64,000 nt of DNA from Pieris napi (lineage: Eukaryota; Arthropoda; Insecta; Lepidoptera; Pieridae). Of the stretch, positions 50,141 through 62,404 are shown piece by piece. The notes under the pieces were generated by a model. The model was not told the origin of the DNA, ran no database searches, and saw only the letters and a program-made list of their open reading frames with translations. Position numbers and translations under genes: made by a program. How positions within the stretch are numbered: position 1 is the stretch's first letter; every line of letters begins with the position of its first letter. The DNA is taken from positions 10,442,001-10,506,000 of the forward strand of contig NC_062246.1 in the NCBI RefSeq assembly GCF_905475465.1, given 5' to 3'.

Positions 50141-50464
50141 CAGTGGCGTAACAATAGGGTGGCAGGGCTGGCAAAATGTCACGGGCCCCCGACGCAAGAG
50201 TGCCCCTGACCAAGAGATATTATGTTCTATGGATGAATGTGAAGTCTCCAATACGCATTGGGCTAGCGTGGGGACAACAGACCATTCCCTCTCGCCTAAG
50301 AGAGGAGGCATATGGCCATTAGTGGGACATATACAACGTGTAATTTAGTACGCTGAAAATCTCGAAGTTTATTAAAATTAACTGAGTACAACGTGACGAT
50401 TTTACTGATAGGGCCCCATCAAAAGAATTTGCCACGGGCCCCAGATGGTATAGTTACGCCACTG
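50141..50464. mobile_element. hAT-type MITE, family GGCGTAAC, copy 2
   Basis: Ends CAGTGGCGTAAC and GTTACGCCACTG form a perfect 12-bp inverted repeat. The flanking 8-mers GTGCGTGG and CGACGTGG match only in part, so this copy looks older or altered. It ends about 75 bp before the first reductase coding exon. Confidence 0.83.
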
Positions 50465-50540
50465 CGACGTGGTAAACAAAATACTAGGCTTTGTCCTGGC
50501 GTGAAACTTGAGTGATTTATATAGATTTTTGTTACAGAAA

Positions 50541-53500
50541 ATGGGGTTCCTGGAGGAGCAAGATCTTAGTAATGTGCCCAGTATCACAGAATACTATAAG
50601 GGAAAGACTATATTTGTTACTGGAGGCTCAGGTATTTTTCTCAAATTATTTAGTTTTATGTTAGTGTGTTGCCCTAGTGGCTTCAGCGTGCGACTCTCAT
50701 CCCTGAGGTCGTAGGTTCGATCTGTGTGCTCTGTGTGCAGCTGTGCGCCAATGTACTTTCTTTGTGCTAATTTAACATTCGCTCGAACGGTGAAGGAAAA
50801 CATGGTGAGGAAACCGACATGTCTTAGACCCAAAAAGTCGACGGCGTGTGTGAGGCTGATCTACTACTTGCCTATTTGATTTAAAAATGATCATGAAACA
50901 GATTCAGAAATCTGAGGCCCAGACCTAAAGAGGTTGTAGCGCCACTTTTTTTTATTTTATTATAACTTTCAACGCCGATTGTAAACCAAACCATTTTCCA
51001 TGTTAACTTCCAAATGGAAGTTTACGTGGAAAATTCGTGGAAATATTGTCTAAATGTAAAAAGGATAGTAAACATGCATTTCAAAATGAGTTATCATTCT
51101 TGAGATCATAATTATTATTTTTATATTGTATTGAATAGTTATCTCTCTCTCTCTCTCTTCAGTCAGTAGCTGGTAGAGGTAGATGGTATATGTAGTGGAT
51201 ATCATATTATAATACCTCACTTTGACCATTAATAAGAAGAAGATAAGTTACTTGGGACATGTGCTACGACACGAACGGTACCGACTTCTTCAAGTCATCA
51301 TGATGGGCAAGGTTGAGAGGAAAAGACGTGCTGGCAGAAGGAGGAAGTCGTGGCTCCGCAATATCAGATATCGGACCGGAGTGGCCAGCGTAGAACAGCT
51401 GATGCGCTTTGCAAAGAATATGACGAGCTGACCGCCAACCTCCAATAGTGGAGAGGCACTACAAGAAGAAGAAGTGGATATCATTTACCTCTATCAATCT
51501 GGAGTGGGGTCCGATAAATAGTCAAAGGATGTTTTGTGTTCAATGAAACGTCATTTAATGGGGGGAATTATATTTTTAGGTTTCATGGGCAAGGTGCTGC
51601 TGGAGAAGCTTCTGTACTCCTGTAGCGACCTAGACAGGATCTATGTGCTGTTGAGGAGTAAGAAGGGAGTTAATCCAGAGGATCGTTTGGCTGCCTTGTA
51701 TGCCTCGGAAGTTTGTACCAATTTTCTTTGTTTAATAGTTCATTATAAAAATTAGTACAGTAGCAAAAGCAAAACAATAACTGTCTCTTTTATACTCATA
51801 AGCTTGACCGAGCGCGAGAGAGACGGACAGTCTTTTCATGATGTATTTGTGATTGTATTTCAGTTTGACATCACGCCTCGCGCTTATTCACAGACACTAC
51901 ACAAGCACAAAGTGTAAATGTGTTGAAGCCGCCAGCTTTAGATAACATACCAATACCAATGTCATGAAACGATGCAATTAAAGATATATGAATATCTAAC
52001 ATCTCTTCACATATCTTTATAATGAATAATTTTTTTACAAAAACACAATCCTGTTAAGAATCATCAAGAATGCACCGATAAAAAATTACACAAGTAAAAA
52101 ACAAACAAAAAATTAATTAGCAACATTAAAATTCGTTATTATTTTAATTATGTTTAGCTTGCATAATTAAAATAATAACTAATTATTATACACAAACATA
52201 TAGTAGAACTATTTCAGTTTAATCAGCGGACTGTAAAAAAAGTTAATGTATTACTTGAATAGTGTAAACACAGCGAATAATATTATTAGACCAGTCATTA
52301 TAGACATTCGAAATCGAAAATTTGATAATAATTCCAAAAGTTTTCAAACTTCGGTCAAGTGATTGGTACATTGGGACGACAATAAATCTCATTTTGCAAC
52401 CTTGTCCGCAGTCCGGAACATTGTTAAAATTGCAATTAAATTAATTTTTGCTGTATGGTCGTGAAAAAAATTCCAAAAGTTCTGCAAACTTGGGGAAGTT
52501 TTCGATATAATATTTCATATCACGTATAAAATTTGCAACCAACCTAAGTGTACGGAACATTTTTTGTTATTTATTTTATTTTCGATATATCTGTCAAATT
52601 TGCAGAACTTTTGGAACGTTTTCCTTCAGTTTAATAAAGAAAAACATTAATTTTTAATAACAAAAAATGTTCCGTACACTTAGGTTGGTTGCAAATTTTA
52701 TACGTGATCTGAAATATTATATCGAAAACTTCCCCAAGTTTGCAGAACTTTTGGAATTTTTTTCACGACCAAAACTTATTTTTAACAATGTTCCGGACCG
52801 CAGAGCAGGTTGCAAAATTTTATAGTTTGTTTTAATACCACTCCCGAAACAAAACACTTCCAAAATTTGAAAACTTTTGGAATTATAATGAATTAATTGT
52901 CTTGACTGACTGGACTATATGTGCTTTTTGACGGTTAGTCCAAAATGTGTCATGAAGTTGCTTTCTCACTGGGTACGTCAGGCACACTAAAGCTGTCGTT
53001 GCCATGTAACAATTTCATTAAGTACATTCATTTTATTAGTATATTAGGGGTAAGTACGACGACCGTGTCATAAAAGTAGGATTCTGACTTACAGAAGTCA
53101 TGAAAGCTCTTATAGTGGTGACGTAAAAGATTGATAGTGCTTATTCATTATTGTAATAAATTATGTACATAAGGAATGCAATAAAGATTTGAGTTTGAGT
53201 TTGAGTAAGAAGTAGTTGTGATCAGCTGTTTCTAGACTTTCTTTGTTTAGACGCATTCGTTATCACGTAATTAAGTGAGCATCACAAATGTAAGAATGGT
53301 TTCAGTAAAAAAATACAGTCGGTTTACGGACGATAGTTTAACGTGACATCGTCATAACATCATTGATGAAATTATTGCGTACTTTGAATAAAATTGAATC
53401 ATTTTTATTGAATTATCACTATTTTGTATGGATACAAAGAAGGAGTGAGTCCTCGAATGCATAGTCCAATCTAGTGGAAGAGAGATAGATGCGGCGCAAG

Positions 53501-56500
53501 CGTACAATGAGCGTAACGGGACAATGGGTTATGCTGCTTCGTGTGTGCATTCATCGATTTATTAGATGTTGTCAATTCAAAAACTTTTTTCCTTGACATT
53601 TATGAAGGTACCTAAAAATATCATATACATATTTCGAGTTCAAGAAGTTTTAAGATAAAACTAAGTATAAAGGAACATTCTTAAGTATTGGATATTCGGT
53701 TGCATCTAAAACAAAAAATATATTTTAATTTAGTTTAAGTATCTATTCAACCTACATAGCAATAATAATAATAATAAAAAATTAATAAATAGAAAATTTA
53801 AAAAAAATTAAACAGTTTGGTCCCCGTGGCAGTGTACTTTGAATGCTGGCAGAATTTACTCCTTTATTATTAAATAGAAGTTTTACAGTTAAATAAAAAA
53901 TAAATAAATATTAATTTTGTCTAATAATATAAAAGAGAAGTATAAAAAAACATAGTACTTACATATAACATTTTAAAACATTTAGGGTCTGTTTCACAAT
54001 GTACGGATAAGTTCTACATAAGTTCCAAATTAGCTATGTATTACTTATTGGTAGGATAAAAACTATTGTTGCGTTTCATGACTGTCAGATAGCGCTATTC
54101 GTCACATAAAGTCCATCATAAGTTATGAGTATGATGAATGTCAAATAGAACAATTTATCTTCCAAATAATTTATGTGTTGCATAGCTATTTGGTACTTTA
54201 TCCATACATTGTGAAACAGACCCTTACAATATAAACATAGCATGCCCTTGTTTGAGGACGCAATGACGAAAAAAATCACCGAAACTGGTTTGGGTTTGTA
54301 GGTGAATATTTTACCTTCCGCTACGTCTGGTGATTATGTAAAAATATTACTTAATTCCGATATTTCCGGATAATTAAGACTTAGCGCGAACTATGCCTCT
54401 ATATAGTTCTTTGTCTACTACTTTCAATCAAGTGTTTATCTCTTTTTATTACAGAGTGAAATTTGACAGAACTATTACTTAGCTTGAAAGTCTTTTATAA
54501 AAGGCATAATTTAATATTGAAAGGACATCAACGTATTTAATACATTATATATAAATCGACGTACCAATTGTCTTACTGTAATCATGGTCAGTGACTAAGG
54601 AGACTGTACGCTAGTAATTCTTTTCGGACTTATATTAAATTTATTCAAATAAATGAGTTATACCAAAGACTAAACTTAAGTTTTCAAAAAACGAAGGGCG
54701 TCAAAATGGCGAACAATGCAGTTAACAATAAAAGTGAGTTACAGAATCGCAGGGCTGACATTACCGCCTTAATTCGCTAATTGGATTTCGATTATACTTA
54801 CTTTTTCCATACTTCTTTGGTTAATTATGAAATCTTAAAATACAATAGTTAAAACTTATAGTTGATAGTTCTAAAATAAATATAGCGAGGTTGGTATAGA
54901 TAGGTATGATTAGTAAACAAAATATTGTAAACCTATTTTAAAAGAGTAAGTGTGGAGTTTCTTGCCCATTCTTCTCCACACGAAACTACCTTTTGGAAGG
55001 GGCAACTAGAATCTTCTTTATATTTTGTTTGACGTTCAAAAGTGCCATTTTAGGTGGTCTAATTGAAATAAATGATTTGACTTTGACTTACGGCCAAAAC
55101 CAATATGCAATCTCAATCCAATTTTAGCTGTCATAGACTGACAATTCAATCCATTTCTAAAGAAAAGCGTGCCAATATTCAATACATGGACTGAGATACC
55201 AATCTAATTATTCAACCAATCGTTCAGAGGGCGGATAAGAGATTGAAGATTGCCCTCTGTATGAAAATGAATGTTTACTCATGCCAACAACCTATCTGTC
55301 CATTTTGACAGTGCTTCGATTGGCCAAATCAATCTCGGATTGCTATCGGTGAAACTCGTATGATTTGGGTTTGGGATTGCGACCTAACTTAATATTCATT
55401 GGGAAAATTTATTCATCTTCGTCATCTTCCAGTTCTAGTGATAGTGATTTGGAAGTTTAAATGCAATTATCCGATTGGGATAGTAATTCTGAAGCTGGAA
55501 GAAGACAACGTACTTCTGTGCGAAGACATAAGAAGACAAGAATTTATTATATCCAGGGCCTGAATGACGCCGAATTCACATTTAACAAAAGAAGCTTTGG
55601 AGACACTTTTACACAAAGTGATGTCTATCATATATGACTTCTTGCAGGTTTCATCTTTTCATCAACTTTTGTAAAAAAAAAAAATATTAGCTACAACCAA
55701 AAATATTTGTTACTATAGATACTACCTACTAAATCCACTTCAAAACCTCAAGACTCCAGCAGAACATCTTTATAACGAATCTCAAATACGAAGCAGAAAT
55801 GTGGTGGAAAGGACATAATATGGTGTTTGGAAAAAATCGGTTCCCCAAAATCGGTTTGTCAAAAAAGGTTTTGCTTCAAGTATCTCGTGTACAAGCCGTG
55901 ATAGTGGCATGTGCAGTGTTGCACAATATTGCTATTGATATGCGAGATGAACATTTTGAACTACTGCAACAAGTAGATGAACAAGCTGATGATATTGATC
56001 AAAGCGCAATTGACAACGTGGGAAATGCAAGTGTGCGAAGTAATCTTATAAGTGATTATTTTGCTTTATTACTATAATATTTTATAAATTACAACATTTT
56101 TGAGATAAATTAAATAAAAATTCAATGCTTTTATTTAAATAAAAATACAAATTTTTAATACAATACATCCTCGCTCCAGGCACAAAATCTATTATTTTTC
56201 TAATTTATTTAACAATATATTTTTTTCTATGGCCCATAATTATCTTTTATGCTCTCTTTCTTCCTCTTCAAATGCCCATTGCTTTCTCTTATTTAGAAGC
56301 TTTTCCTTTCAATTGACTTTCATTTCCTTCGACAGACAACAATATCATGTCTTTGACTTTTTCCTCGATAGAGATCGGGGTAAGAGGAGTAGCAGCACTA
56401 GGGCCACCTCCTGTACGATATGTTTCAGCATGTATCAAGGCAGACTTTTTTCTTGTAGCCCTCTTTAAGCTTTAGGCACTGCGAAAGTTTACCCCACTTG

Positions 56501-59500
56501 TGCTATTAAACAGCGCCTCCAGCGTCTTCCAGCACTGCTCTTTCTCCTGCCAGGTGACTGAGTCACTCTTTTTATTTTCTAATATATTTTTATGGTCAGC
56601 AACAAGCGAAGTTAAAAGGTCAACTTCTTCCCGGCTGAAATTGACGCTTCTTTCACGTTTTTGCGTAGACATTTTTTTAAGTTAAAGAACCAACCTCGAA
56701 TCACAAAAACAAGATACACAAACTACTCAGAGAAAATTTATATTTGTAATAATATGTACTAAAATACTCAATAACCTAACAAACAAAAATACCATATGAA
56801 AATGACAGCCCGTTTCGTTACAAGTAATATTAAATGACCAACAAAAAGGTTGAGGTTCTATGTTTTTCTATAGAATTCTGTAACTTTATTTGTTCGTAAC
56901 AAAAAAACAAACAAAACGTTGCATCTTTATCATACATTGTGAAACAGACCCTATTAGTCTTACTTATTTTATTTCGTTCCAAAAACAGCAAACTTTTGGT
57001 ATGCTTGAACACAACATATTGCATTGAACGAAACGCGGTCGAGAGGCAAGGATCACGCAAAAGATTGCTGTCAATCTTTTGTCAAATAAACAATCGGATA
57101 GCAGAAATGTTTATTGGCATGCAGATTGGAGATCGGTCTTTAGATATGAATCAGTCCAAGATTGGTTATAATCATAGATTGAGGATACATTATTAATTTT
57201 GGCCGTTAGGTATTGATCTACTTTATTTTGAATTACTGTTATTTCTTATCCAGTTTTTGTATATTTTGTTAAAGAAATATAGTAATAAATTTTATTTTTC
57301 CTGGCATAAGTTACGCCACACGACTTACGTAGTGAATTGGCCTTCGATCGTGGGAGCTTCGAAACAATGATAGGTAACTCGATTTCCCTTATTATGAAAC
57401 CTAAAACCTAACTTTATGATTATAAATTTCACAATTTATTTACTTTAAGATGAAGAACGATTTATTGCGTTTAGTCGAGCGGAAAACGGATCATGGATAA
57501 TGGGATGCTGTAGACCAATCACGAGCAAACGAAACACGCAATAATTTTGTCTTTTACATTTTTACCCGGTTATTTTACGCAGTGATGCCAACACGGGGGT
57601 TTTCCCCTCAAATTTAGGGAGAATCGGGTCCAGGGAATTTTTATTCAAGATTTTTTGTTCTTAATAGAACGCTTAGGCCTCGAACCCAACCATCAAACTA
57701 AATTAAATATAAACACCAATGGCTATAACTGAAATATCAAAAAGCTATAATACTCCAACATGAATTAATAATAATATCGATAAATAATGTATTTTTAATT
57801 CAGATTTGAAATTACCTCTTCAACGAAACGTTAGGGGTGTAGCTTGCCAGCCAATGGACTGTGAAATGTGTGTTTAAATTTATATGTATTAATTGTCAGG
57901 AGTATCTGTAATCTGTATAGTATATGTAGTGTATGTATGCAGCTTGCACTAGATATCTAAATATATGAGGCGTTTTAATCGTTATTTAGGGGTATTTGTA
58001 GTTCTGTAGGAGGCATCACTGATTTTACTGTCACCGTGATAGAAATGGGGCAGTGAAATACTTATTTTCTCAACACGGTTTGTGATATTGTTTGATAGCA
58101 TAACCTACCGAAGTACATTTCATTTCCATTATTATGTTACGTTCCAAAAGGTTATGAATATACAAACTATCAGTGTAAAGTTCAAAAGTCATTTAAATTT
58201 GAAATTCATATTAGTTGTTAAACTATTTACGGTTTAAAATTCGTCTTAATGTTCCAAGGGAATTCATTACATATAATTTATGGTCACAAGTGCATGGCAA
58301 TGATTTAAATACTATTAAAACAGTTTATATTTAGTTTAAAGGCTTGAAGTCAATTTAATGTCTTCGACGTTGCCAAAAAAGGATGCATATGTCATCTTAC
58401 AATACGAGGGAAAGAGTAGAATAATCGCGCGCCAGCATATAAGAAAAATAAGTAAACTTTATATCATCAGGTGACTTTCAACTTGGCTTTTGTTTCAAGT
58501 TGGCCTAGTGATTTCAGCATCCAAATCTCAGCCCTGAAGTTTAATTCCCGGACAATGACTTTTCTATTTGTACACTGTACAACACTCGCTAGTACGGTTT
58601 TCCTCGTACGAGGACATGCCCTGAACCTAAAAAAAACGACGGCATGTGACAGGCACAGAATCTATGTATCTATTGTCTATTAAGAAAAATAATTTATAAG
58701 GTATAAAGCGGGGGGCCTCATAGCCTAGCGGTCTTATTAAGTGGCAGCTAGGTGAGGGGTACCGGGGTCGACTCCCGGTTCGAGGGCAAGTTTTAATTTA
58801 ATTTAAATTTGTTCTCGGCCTTTGGGAGGGTTGTGCGGTACCGGGCGAGTGCCTAAACCGTACATGGAGGACACGGTCGAATTTCTAAAGACAAGCACGA
58901 ATTATAAAAAATCCTATACTTGACGCTGGCTAATGCACAAATCGTGCCAGAGCCATAAAAAAATAAAAAAAAGAAGGTATAAAGCGGGCCATAGACGGAC
59001 CGCATGTTGCAGCCGATACCGACTGCTCTAAGCGGTCGCCGCACGGCGATCTGCAGTTTCCATACTAAATTCATATTCGCAATACACGGACCGCTCGAGC
59101 AGTTCCTGAGCAAACCGCATATTGCAGTCGGTCTTGACTGCAACATGCGGTCCGTCTATGGCCCGCTTAAGAAAGTTTTATAAATTTTCTACAACTTTGG
59201 AACATATTTTAGTAAAAAAGTCATCTAAACCATTATCCTTAATGATCAGAGAGAAACCCTATTACCTATATGGAAGTTAAAAATTGTTAATGCCTATTAG
59301 TGAGAACTATTTTTAACTGTATTGTATTTTATTTTTCAGTGCTTTTCCCGACTTCGAAAAGAAAAGCCTGGCCTCTTCGAGTCCAAGGTATTCTTCATAG
59401 CCGGAGATTGCAGCGAAATCGGACTTGGTGGGTGTACTTATATTTTCCCGCAGTTCCAATGGGACTCTTATGGTTAAATTGTTTTTTAAGTCAAGTAAAA

Positions 59501-62320
59501 GCAGTGATGTATGAACAATGATGACACAAGGGACTACTAAGTAATTTAATTACAAAGGCTATGCTCTATAGTTTGTTCTTGACAATTATATACTTGGCTT
59601 AAAGGTCTCGTTACAAGGCTATAAAAAAAGAAGATTTTTTTTTTATTGTACAATTCACACCAATTGACCTAGTCCCATGCTAAGCTGGTGAAGCTTGTGT
59701 TATGGGTACTAGGCAACGGATATACATATTATAGATAGATAGACATATAAATACATATTTAAACACCCAAGACCTAAGCACAACACCAAATGCTCATCAC
59801 ATCGATGTTTGTCACAGCCGGGGATCGAACCCGGGACCCATGGATTCGCAGTCAGGGGTACTAACCACTAGACCTATGAGCCGTCAATTTTATTTATATT
59901 TTGCCGTGATCGTTTTTTTTACTTTATAAACAAAGAGAATGTATGAAACGCTAGGTTTGCATGAAATATTAGGAAAAAAAATCATAACTTATGGGTGTTG
60001 TAATAATTATATTCATAATTTGTGCATTTAAATTTTCGCATGTTTAGTATTATATAGCAGGAAACTATAATTCACCTGCGGATGTCCGTGTCAAACCATC
60101 TTACCTTGGCGCCAAGGGCAAACATTTTTATAAAGAGTATAAATCTTTAAAAATTCTGCGCAAATATATACGCAATACTTTTTGTTACTTTTACTTCATA
60201 AGTCCTTTATAACATTAAAAATGCTTTTTCGCAAGCAAATGTACTTACAACCTTTTAACGAAATGCATCTTTTTAATATTTCGATTCCTTATAGAATGTT
60301 CGAAATGTTCTACGGCGTATTATTGATAATTTTGAAAATTTATCTGTCCATTACGAAAATAGAGCAATTTGTATTAGATAAATAGTAATTACATGTATTT
60401 TCTTAAAGGTATGTCCGAAGAAGATAGAGCCTTAATCGTAAATCGGGCTCATATTGTTTTCCACGTCGCCGCATCTGTCAGGTAATTATTTGGTTAATTT
60501 AGAAAAATATAAATGGTCATGTAAGAGATGCAAAAATGTTTCTTTTAATCAGACATTATTTAATTTATTTAATTATTCTTATATGTTTTAAATTTATTTT
60601 CTTTTTCCATTACCATTTAAAATGTGTATTTATTGTTACAACACGTTTGTTCTAATTTGGGGGTCCAAATAAAAAAAAAATCTTAAAGTTAAATTGTTTC
60701 GGGTACCAGAATCTTTGCAAAATAGCTATGAACATGATACTACTAAAGAGTTTCTATCAGAATGCCCGATGCCGTGAAAGAATTCAATATTTATAATTAC
60801 AAACTGAAAATTGTTGGTAATTTTTAAGGTTCGACGATACTTTAAAAGTAGCCGCAGGACTGAACCTAAGAGGTACAAGGGAATTGGTAGAGCTCGCTAA
60901 AGAAATAAGGAATTTGGAAGTAAGTATTAAGTTCTTATGGATCTATGCCAAAATTAGGGTTTCAAAACATACATTTTTATTATGGAATATAAGATACAGG
61001 TATCACTTATTCCACGTGATAAAATTTTAATCGGTAGACATCCCTACTCATCGGCAAAGAAGACAAAGGGTGTAGGCTGAGAGAAAAAGCCGGCGTAAAA
61101 TTCTTTTAAAATATCAAATCACCATGCAAAATGACTATGTCAAACAATACTAATTTTAAAACAAATATAGCAAATAAATTAGAAGTAACCTGTCCCCACT
61201 AGTCCCAGGCCCTTTTATCAACTAGATAATCGGTCACTTTATAGTAAGCCTTTTTACACAGCTTTTCTTTAATACATTTCTTAAATTTATTAAAAGGCAG
61301 AGATAAAAGAGCCTCTGAGATTTTATTAAAGAAAAGTATCCCTTTTCCCAAAAAAGAATGACTAACTTTGGATAGTCTAGTACGGGGAAATTGCTGCCTG
61401 TGTTTGTTCCGAGTATTAACATTATGCGTATGTTCTATTCTGGTAAACTTATCACTATTTTTGTATACATACCTACATAATATTTTCATAAATAGTTTGA
61501 GGGGGAAACGTAACTATATTAATTACCTTGAATTTATCTCTCAGAGATTCCCATGAAGCTTATGAACTTGACTTGTACACGCTATTTCAATGCCGTTTAT
61601 ATAATCAGTGGCCCGGCGTTGACTCAAAACTTAAGAAAGTGTATGTATGTATGTTTCAGGTTTTACTACACGTATCTACATCCTACGCGAACACAAACCG
61701 TGACCCCATTGATGAAGTGGTTTACCCACCGCACGCTAATTGGAGAGACACGCTTGAAGTATGTGAGAAGATGGATGAAGAGACTCTAAAGCATTTAACA
61801 CCCAAGTGAGTATGACACGGTATAATGCGTATATTTTTAAGTAATTATTATTTCCTCTCTGCATATTAAGTAGCAATACCGAACTGTCAAATAACGTATC
61901 TCCATTAAGGATATCTAACACGTTTTTGACTCTGAATTTTAACTGTTTACGGTACATGGAGTATGTATACTTAAGCCTTAATCATACAAAATACACATCA
62001 ATCATTGCGGTGTTTTCACTGAAGTTCTCATGTCTCTTTTTACCACGGCGGGCTATTTGACAGAAAGAGACGGAGTGTTTTAATTAGAAAGTTAGATTTT
62101 CTCTTCATGAAATTTTTGAAACAAAATCCTATTTTAAATACTTTTAATCGCTTAGGATTCGTATGGTATATACTCGTGGAAGTGTGAAACATAATTTTCT
62201 ATACTTTCAGATATCTAGGAGAATTACCGAACACATATGTATTTACGAAGCAGTTGGCCGAACATGTGGTGTATGAGCAGAAGGGCAAGTTGCCGGTCAT
62301 TATAGCGAGACCTTCCATAG
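50541..62320 (+). CDS. Fatty acyl-CoA reductase, N-terminal half (7 exons, runs off window)
   Basis: Coding exons: 50541-50631, 51580-51710, 59340-59427, 60409-60481, 60829-60919, 61660-61805, 62211-62320. All are GT-AG bounded and in phase, giving 243 codons plus 1 nt of an expected ~500-aa enzyme. The protein begins MGFLEEQDLS; ATG is 3 nt after an acceptor. It has the NAD(P)H-binding Rossmann motif TGGSGFMG (GxxGxxG, residues 28-34), IAGDCSEIGLG, the family segment HVSTSYANTNR, and the catalytic YxxxK as YVFTK (216-220), followed by IIARPSI. It reduces fatty acyl-CoA to fatty alcohol with NADPH, for pheromone, wax or cuticular lipid synthesis; membrane/ER or peroxisomal. The C-terminal sterile domain must lie beyond 64000. 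No frameshift seen. The subgroup cannot be set from this half. Confidence 0.92.
50660..50948 (+). repeat. tRNA-derived SINE, family 1, full length
   Basis: Head TGTTGCCCTAGTGGCTTCAG, box GGTCGTAGGTTCGATC (with a small insertion after it), CACGATG-type body, AAAAAGTCGACGGCGTG and tail CAGACCTAAAGAGGTTGTAG. Lies in reductase intron 1. Confidence 0.85.
51222..51470 (+). pseudogene. LINE polyprotein C-terminal fragment (RTE-like)
   Basis: Open frame KKISYLGHVLRHERYRLLQ with RAGRRRKSWLRN and a stop near 51430. This is the usual C-terminus of insect endonuclease-reverse transcriptase elements (YLGHVLR...GRRR.SWL). The rest is missing. Lies in reductase intron 1. Confidence 0.8.
52288..52914. mobile_element. 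Foldback inverted-repeat element, ~0.6 kb
   Basis: Arms of about 290 bp pair over TTCCAAAAGTTCTGCAAACT, TTTGCAACCAACCTAAGTGT and GTTCCG; outer ends AGACCAGTCA and TGACTGGACT are inverted. The centre is a short AT-rich spacer near 52600. No frame. Lies in reductase intron 2. Confidence 0.8.
53985..54223. mobile_element. PIF/Harbinger-type MITE, 239 bp, TTA duplication
   Basis: Ends GGGTCTGTTTCACAATGTA and complementary CATTGTGAAACAGACCC; TTA on each flank (53982-53984 and 54224-54226). GGSYCTGTTTC-like ends are typical of this superfamily. No frame. Confidence 0.88.
55000..55087 (+). repeat. LINE 3'-end fragment with TTTGA tail
   Basis: Ends GAAATAAATGATTTGACTTT, the tail type of repeat A. 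The Harbinger element inserted directly beside it. Confidence 0.55.
55462..56077 (+). pseudogene. HARBI1-like transposase, internally deleted
   Basis: An N-terminal piece starting MQLSDWDSNSEAGRRQR (55462) ends in a stop after about 58 codons. After a gap, the C-terminal part of the DDE nuclease appears: TPAEHLYNESQIRSRNVVER (about 55755-55815, then a stop), and in a second frame QAVIVACAVLHNIAIDMRDE to 56077. The central catalytic region is missing. Not functional as it stands. Confidence 0.82.
56472..56672 (-). CDS. Myb/SANT-like DNA-binding protein of Harbinger element (66 aa)
   Basis: Open from ATG (56672) to stop (56472). The sequence RSVNFSREEVDLLTSLVADH with a conserved W-x(7)-W-like spacing (SVTWQEKEQCWKTLEALFN) and SGVNFRSA is the Myb/zeste-type DNA-binding domain carried as second gene by PIF/Harbinger elements. 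It helps the transposase bind element ends. It converges on the transposase remnant. At 66 aa it is short, so the C-terminal part is probably lost. Confidence 0.7.
   Translation of the reverse strand: MSTQKRERSVNFSREEVDLLTSLVADHKNILENKKSDSVTWQEKEQCWKTLEALFNSTSGVNFRSA
58496..58672 (+). repeat. tRNA-derived SINE, family 1, degraded
   Basis: Head AGTTGGCCTAGTGATTTCAG and CACTCGCTAGTACGG body remain; the B box is reduced to TTTAATTCCCGG. Confidence 0.65.
58711..58978 (+). repeat. tRNA-derived SINE, family 2, full length
   Basis: Head GGGGGCCTCATAGCCTAGCG, a B-box relative GGGGTCGACTCCC, body GGCCTTTGGGAGGGTTGTGC, CATGGAGGACACGG and an A-rich 3' tail. Best reference copy of this family here. Confidence 0.85.
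58983..59167. mobile_element. 185-bp MITE with TAA duplication at SINE tail
   Basis: Ends AGCGGGCCATAGACGGACCG are perfectly inverted at the right; TAA flanks at 58980-58982 and 59168-59170. The inverted match continues through CATGTTGCAG. Likely PIF/Harbinger by duplication type. Confidence 0.85.
59663..59886 (-). repeat. tRNA-derived SINE, family 3
   Basis: The minus strand reads as a tRNA-like head: GGCTCATAGGTCTAGTGGTT and CCCGGGTTCGATCCCCGGCT, followed by a body of about 150 bp with GGTGTTGTGCTTAGGTCTTG. Only copy seen here. Its head has convincing pol III boxes but lacks an acceptor-stem partner, so no tRNA gene is called. Confidence 0.65.
60959..61500 (-). pseudogene. LINE 3' end: reverse transcriptase C-terminus plus 3' UTR
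   Basis: The minus-strand frame 61489-61199 (96 codons) reads RTRLSKVSHSFLGKGILFFN, LLSLPFNKFKKCIKEKLC and AYYKVTDYL, typical of the C-terminus of CR1/Jockey-like polyproteins. The 3' part (60959-61130) matches repeat D at 36395-36545. Lies in reductase intron 5. Confidence 0.8.
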
Positions 62321-62404
62321 GTGAGTGTTGGGCCATCAATATTTGAATATATTTTCACTTAGCTTCAGTGTCTCATCGAGAGAAAAACAGAATTCATTTG
62401 AACC

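Larger units (their letters stand above)
55091..57205. mobile_element. PIF/Harbinger element, 2.1 kb, decayed
   Basis: Left end CGGCCAAAACCAATATGCAA and the complement of the right end CGGCCAAAATTAATAATGTA are imperfect inverted repeats. TTA lies on each flank (55088-55090 and 57206-57208). It contains the two genes usual in the superfamily: a transposase remnant (plus) and a Myb/SANT-like DNA-binding protein (minus). A stub of a second Harbinger family's end (56931-56951, CATTGTGAAACAGACCC) also lies inside, so which ends originally served the two genes is open. Confidence 0.8.

Noticed and set aside
56830..57060. 76-codon minus-strand frame
   Set aside because: Lies in the non-coding right part of the Harbinger element and across the stub of another element's end.
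59820..59886. Possible tRNA gene on the minus strand
   Set aside because: Good B box, but no acceptor-stem pairing found and the sequence continues into a SINE-like body.
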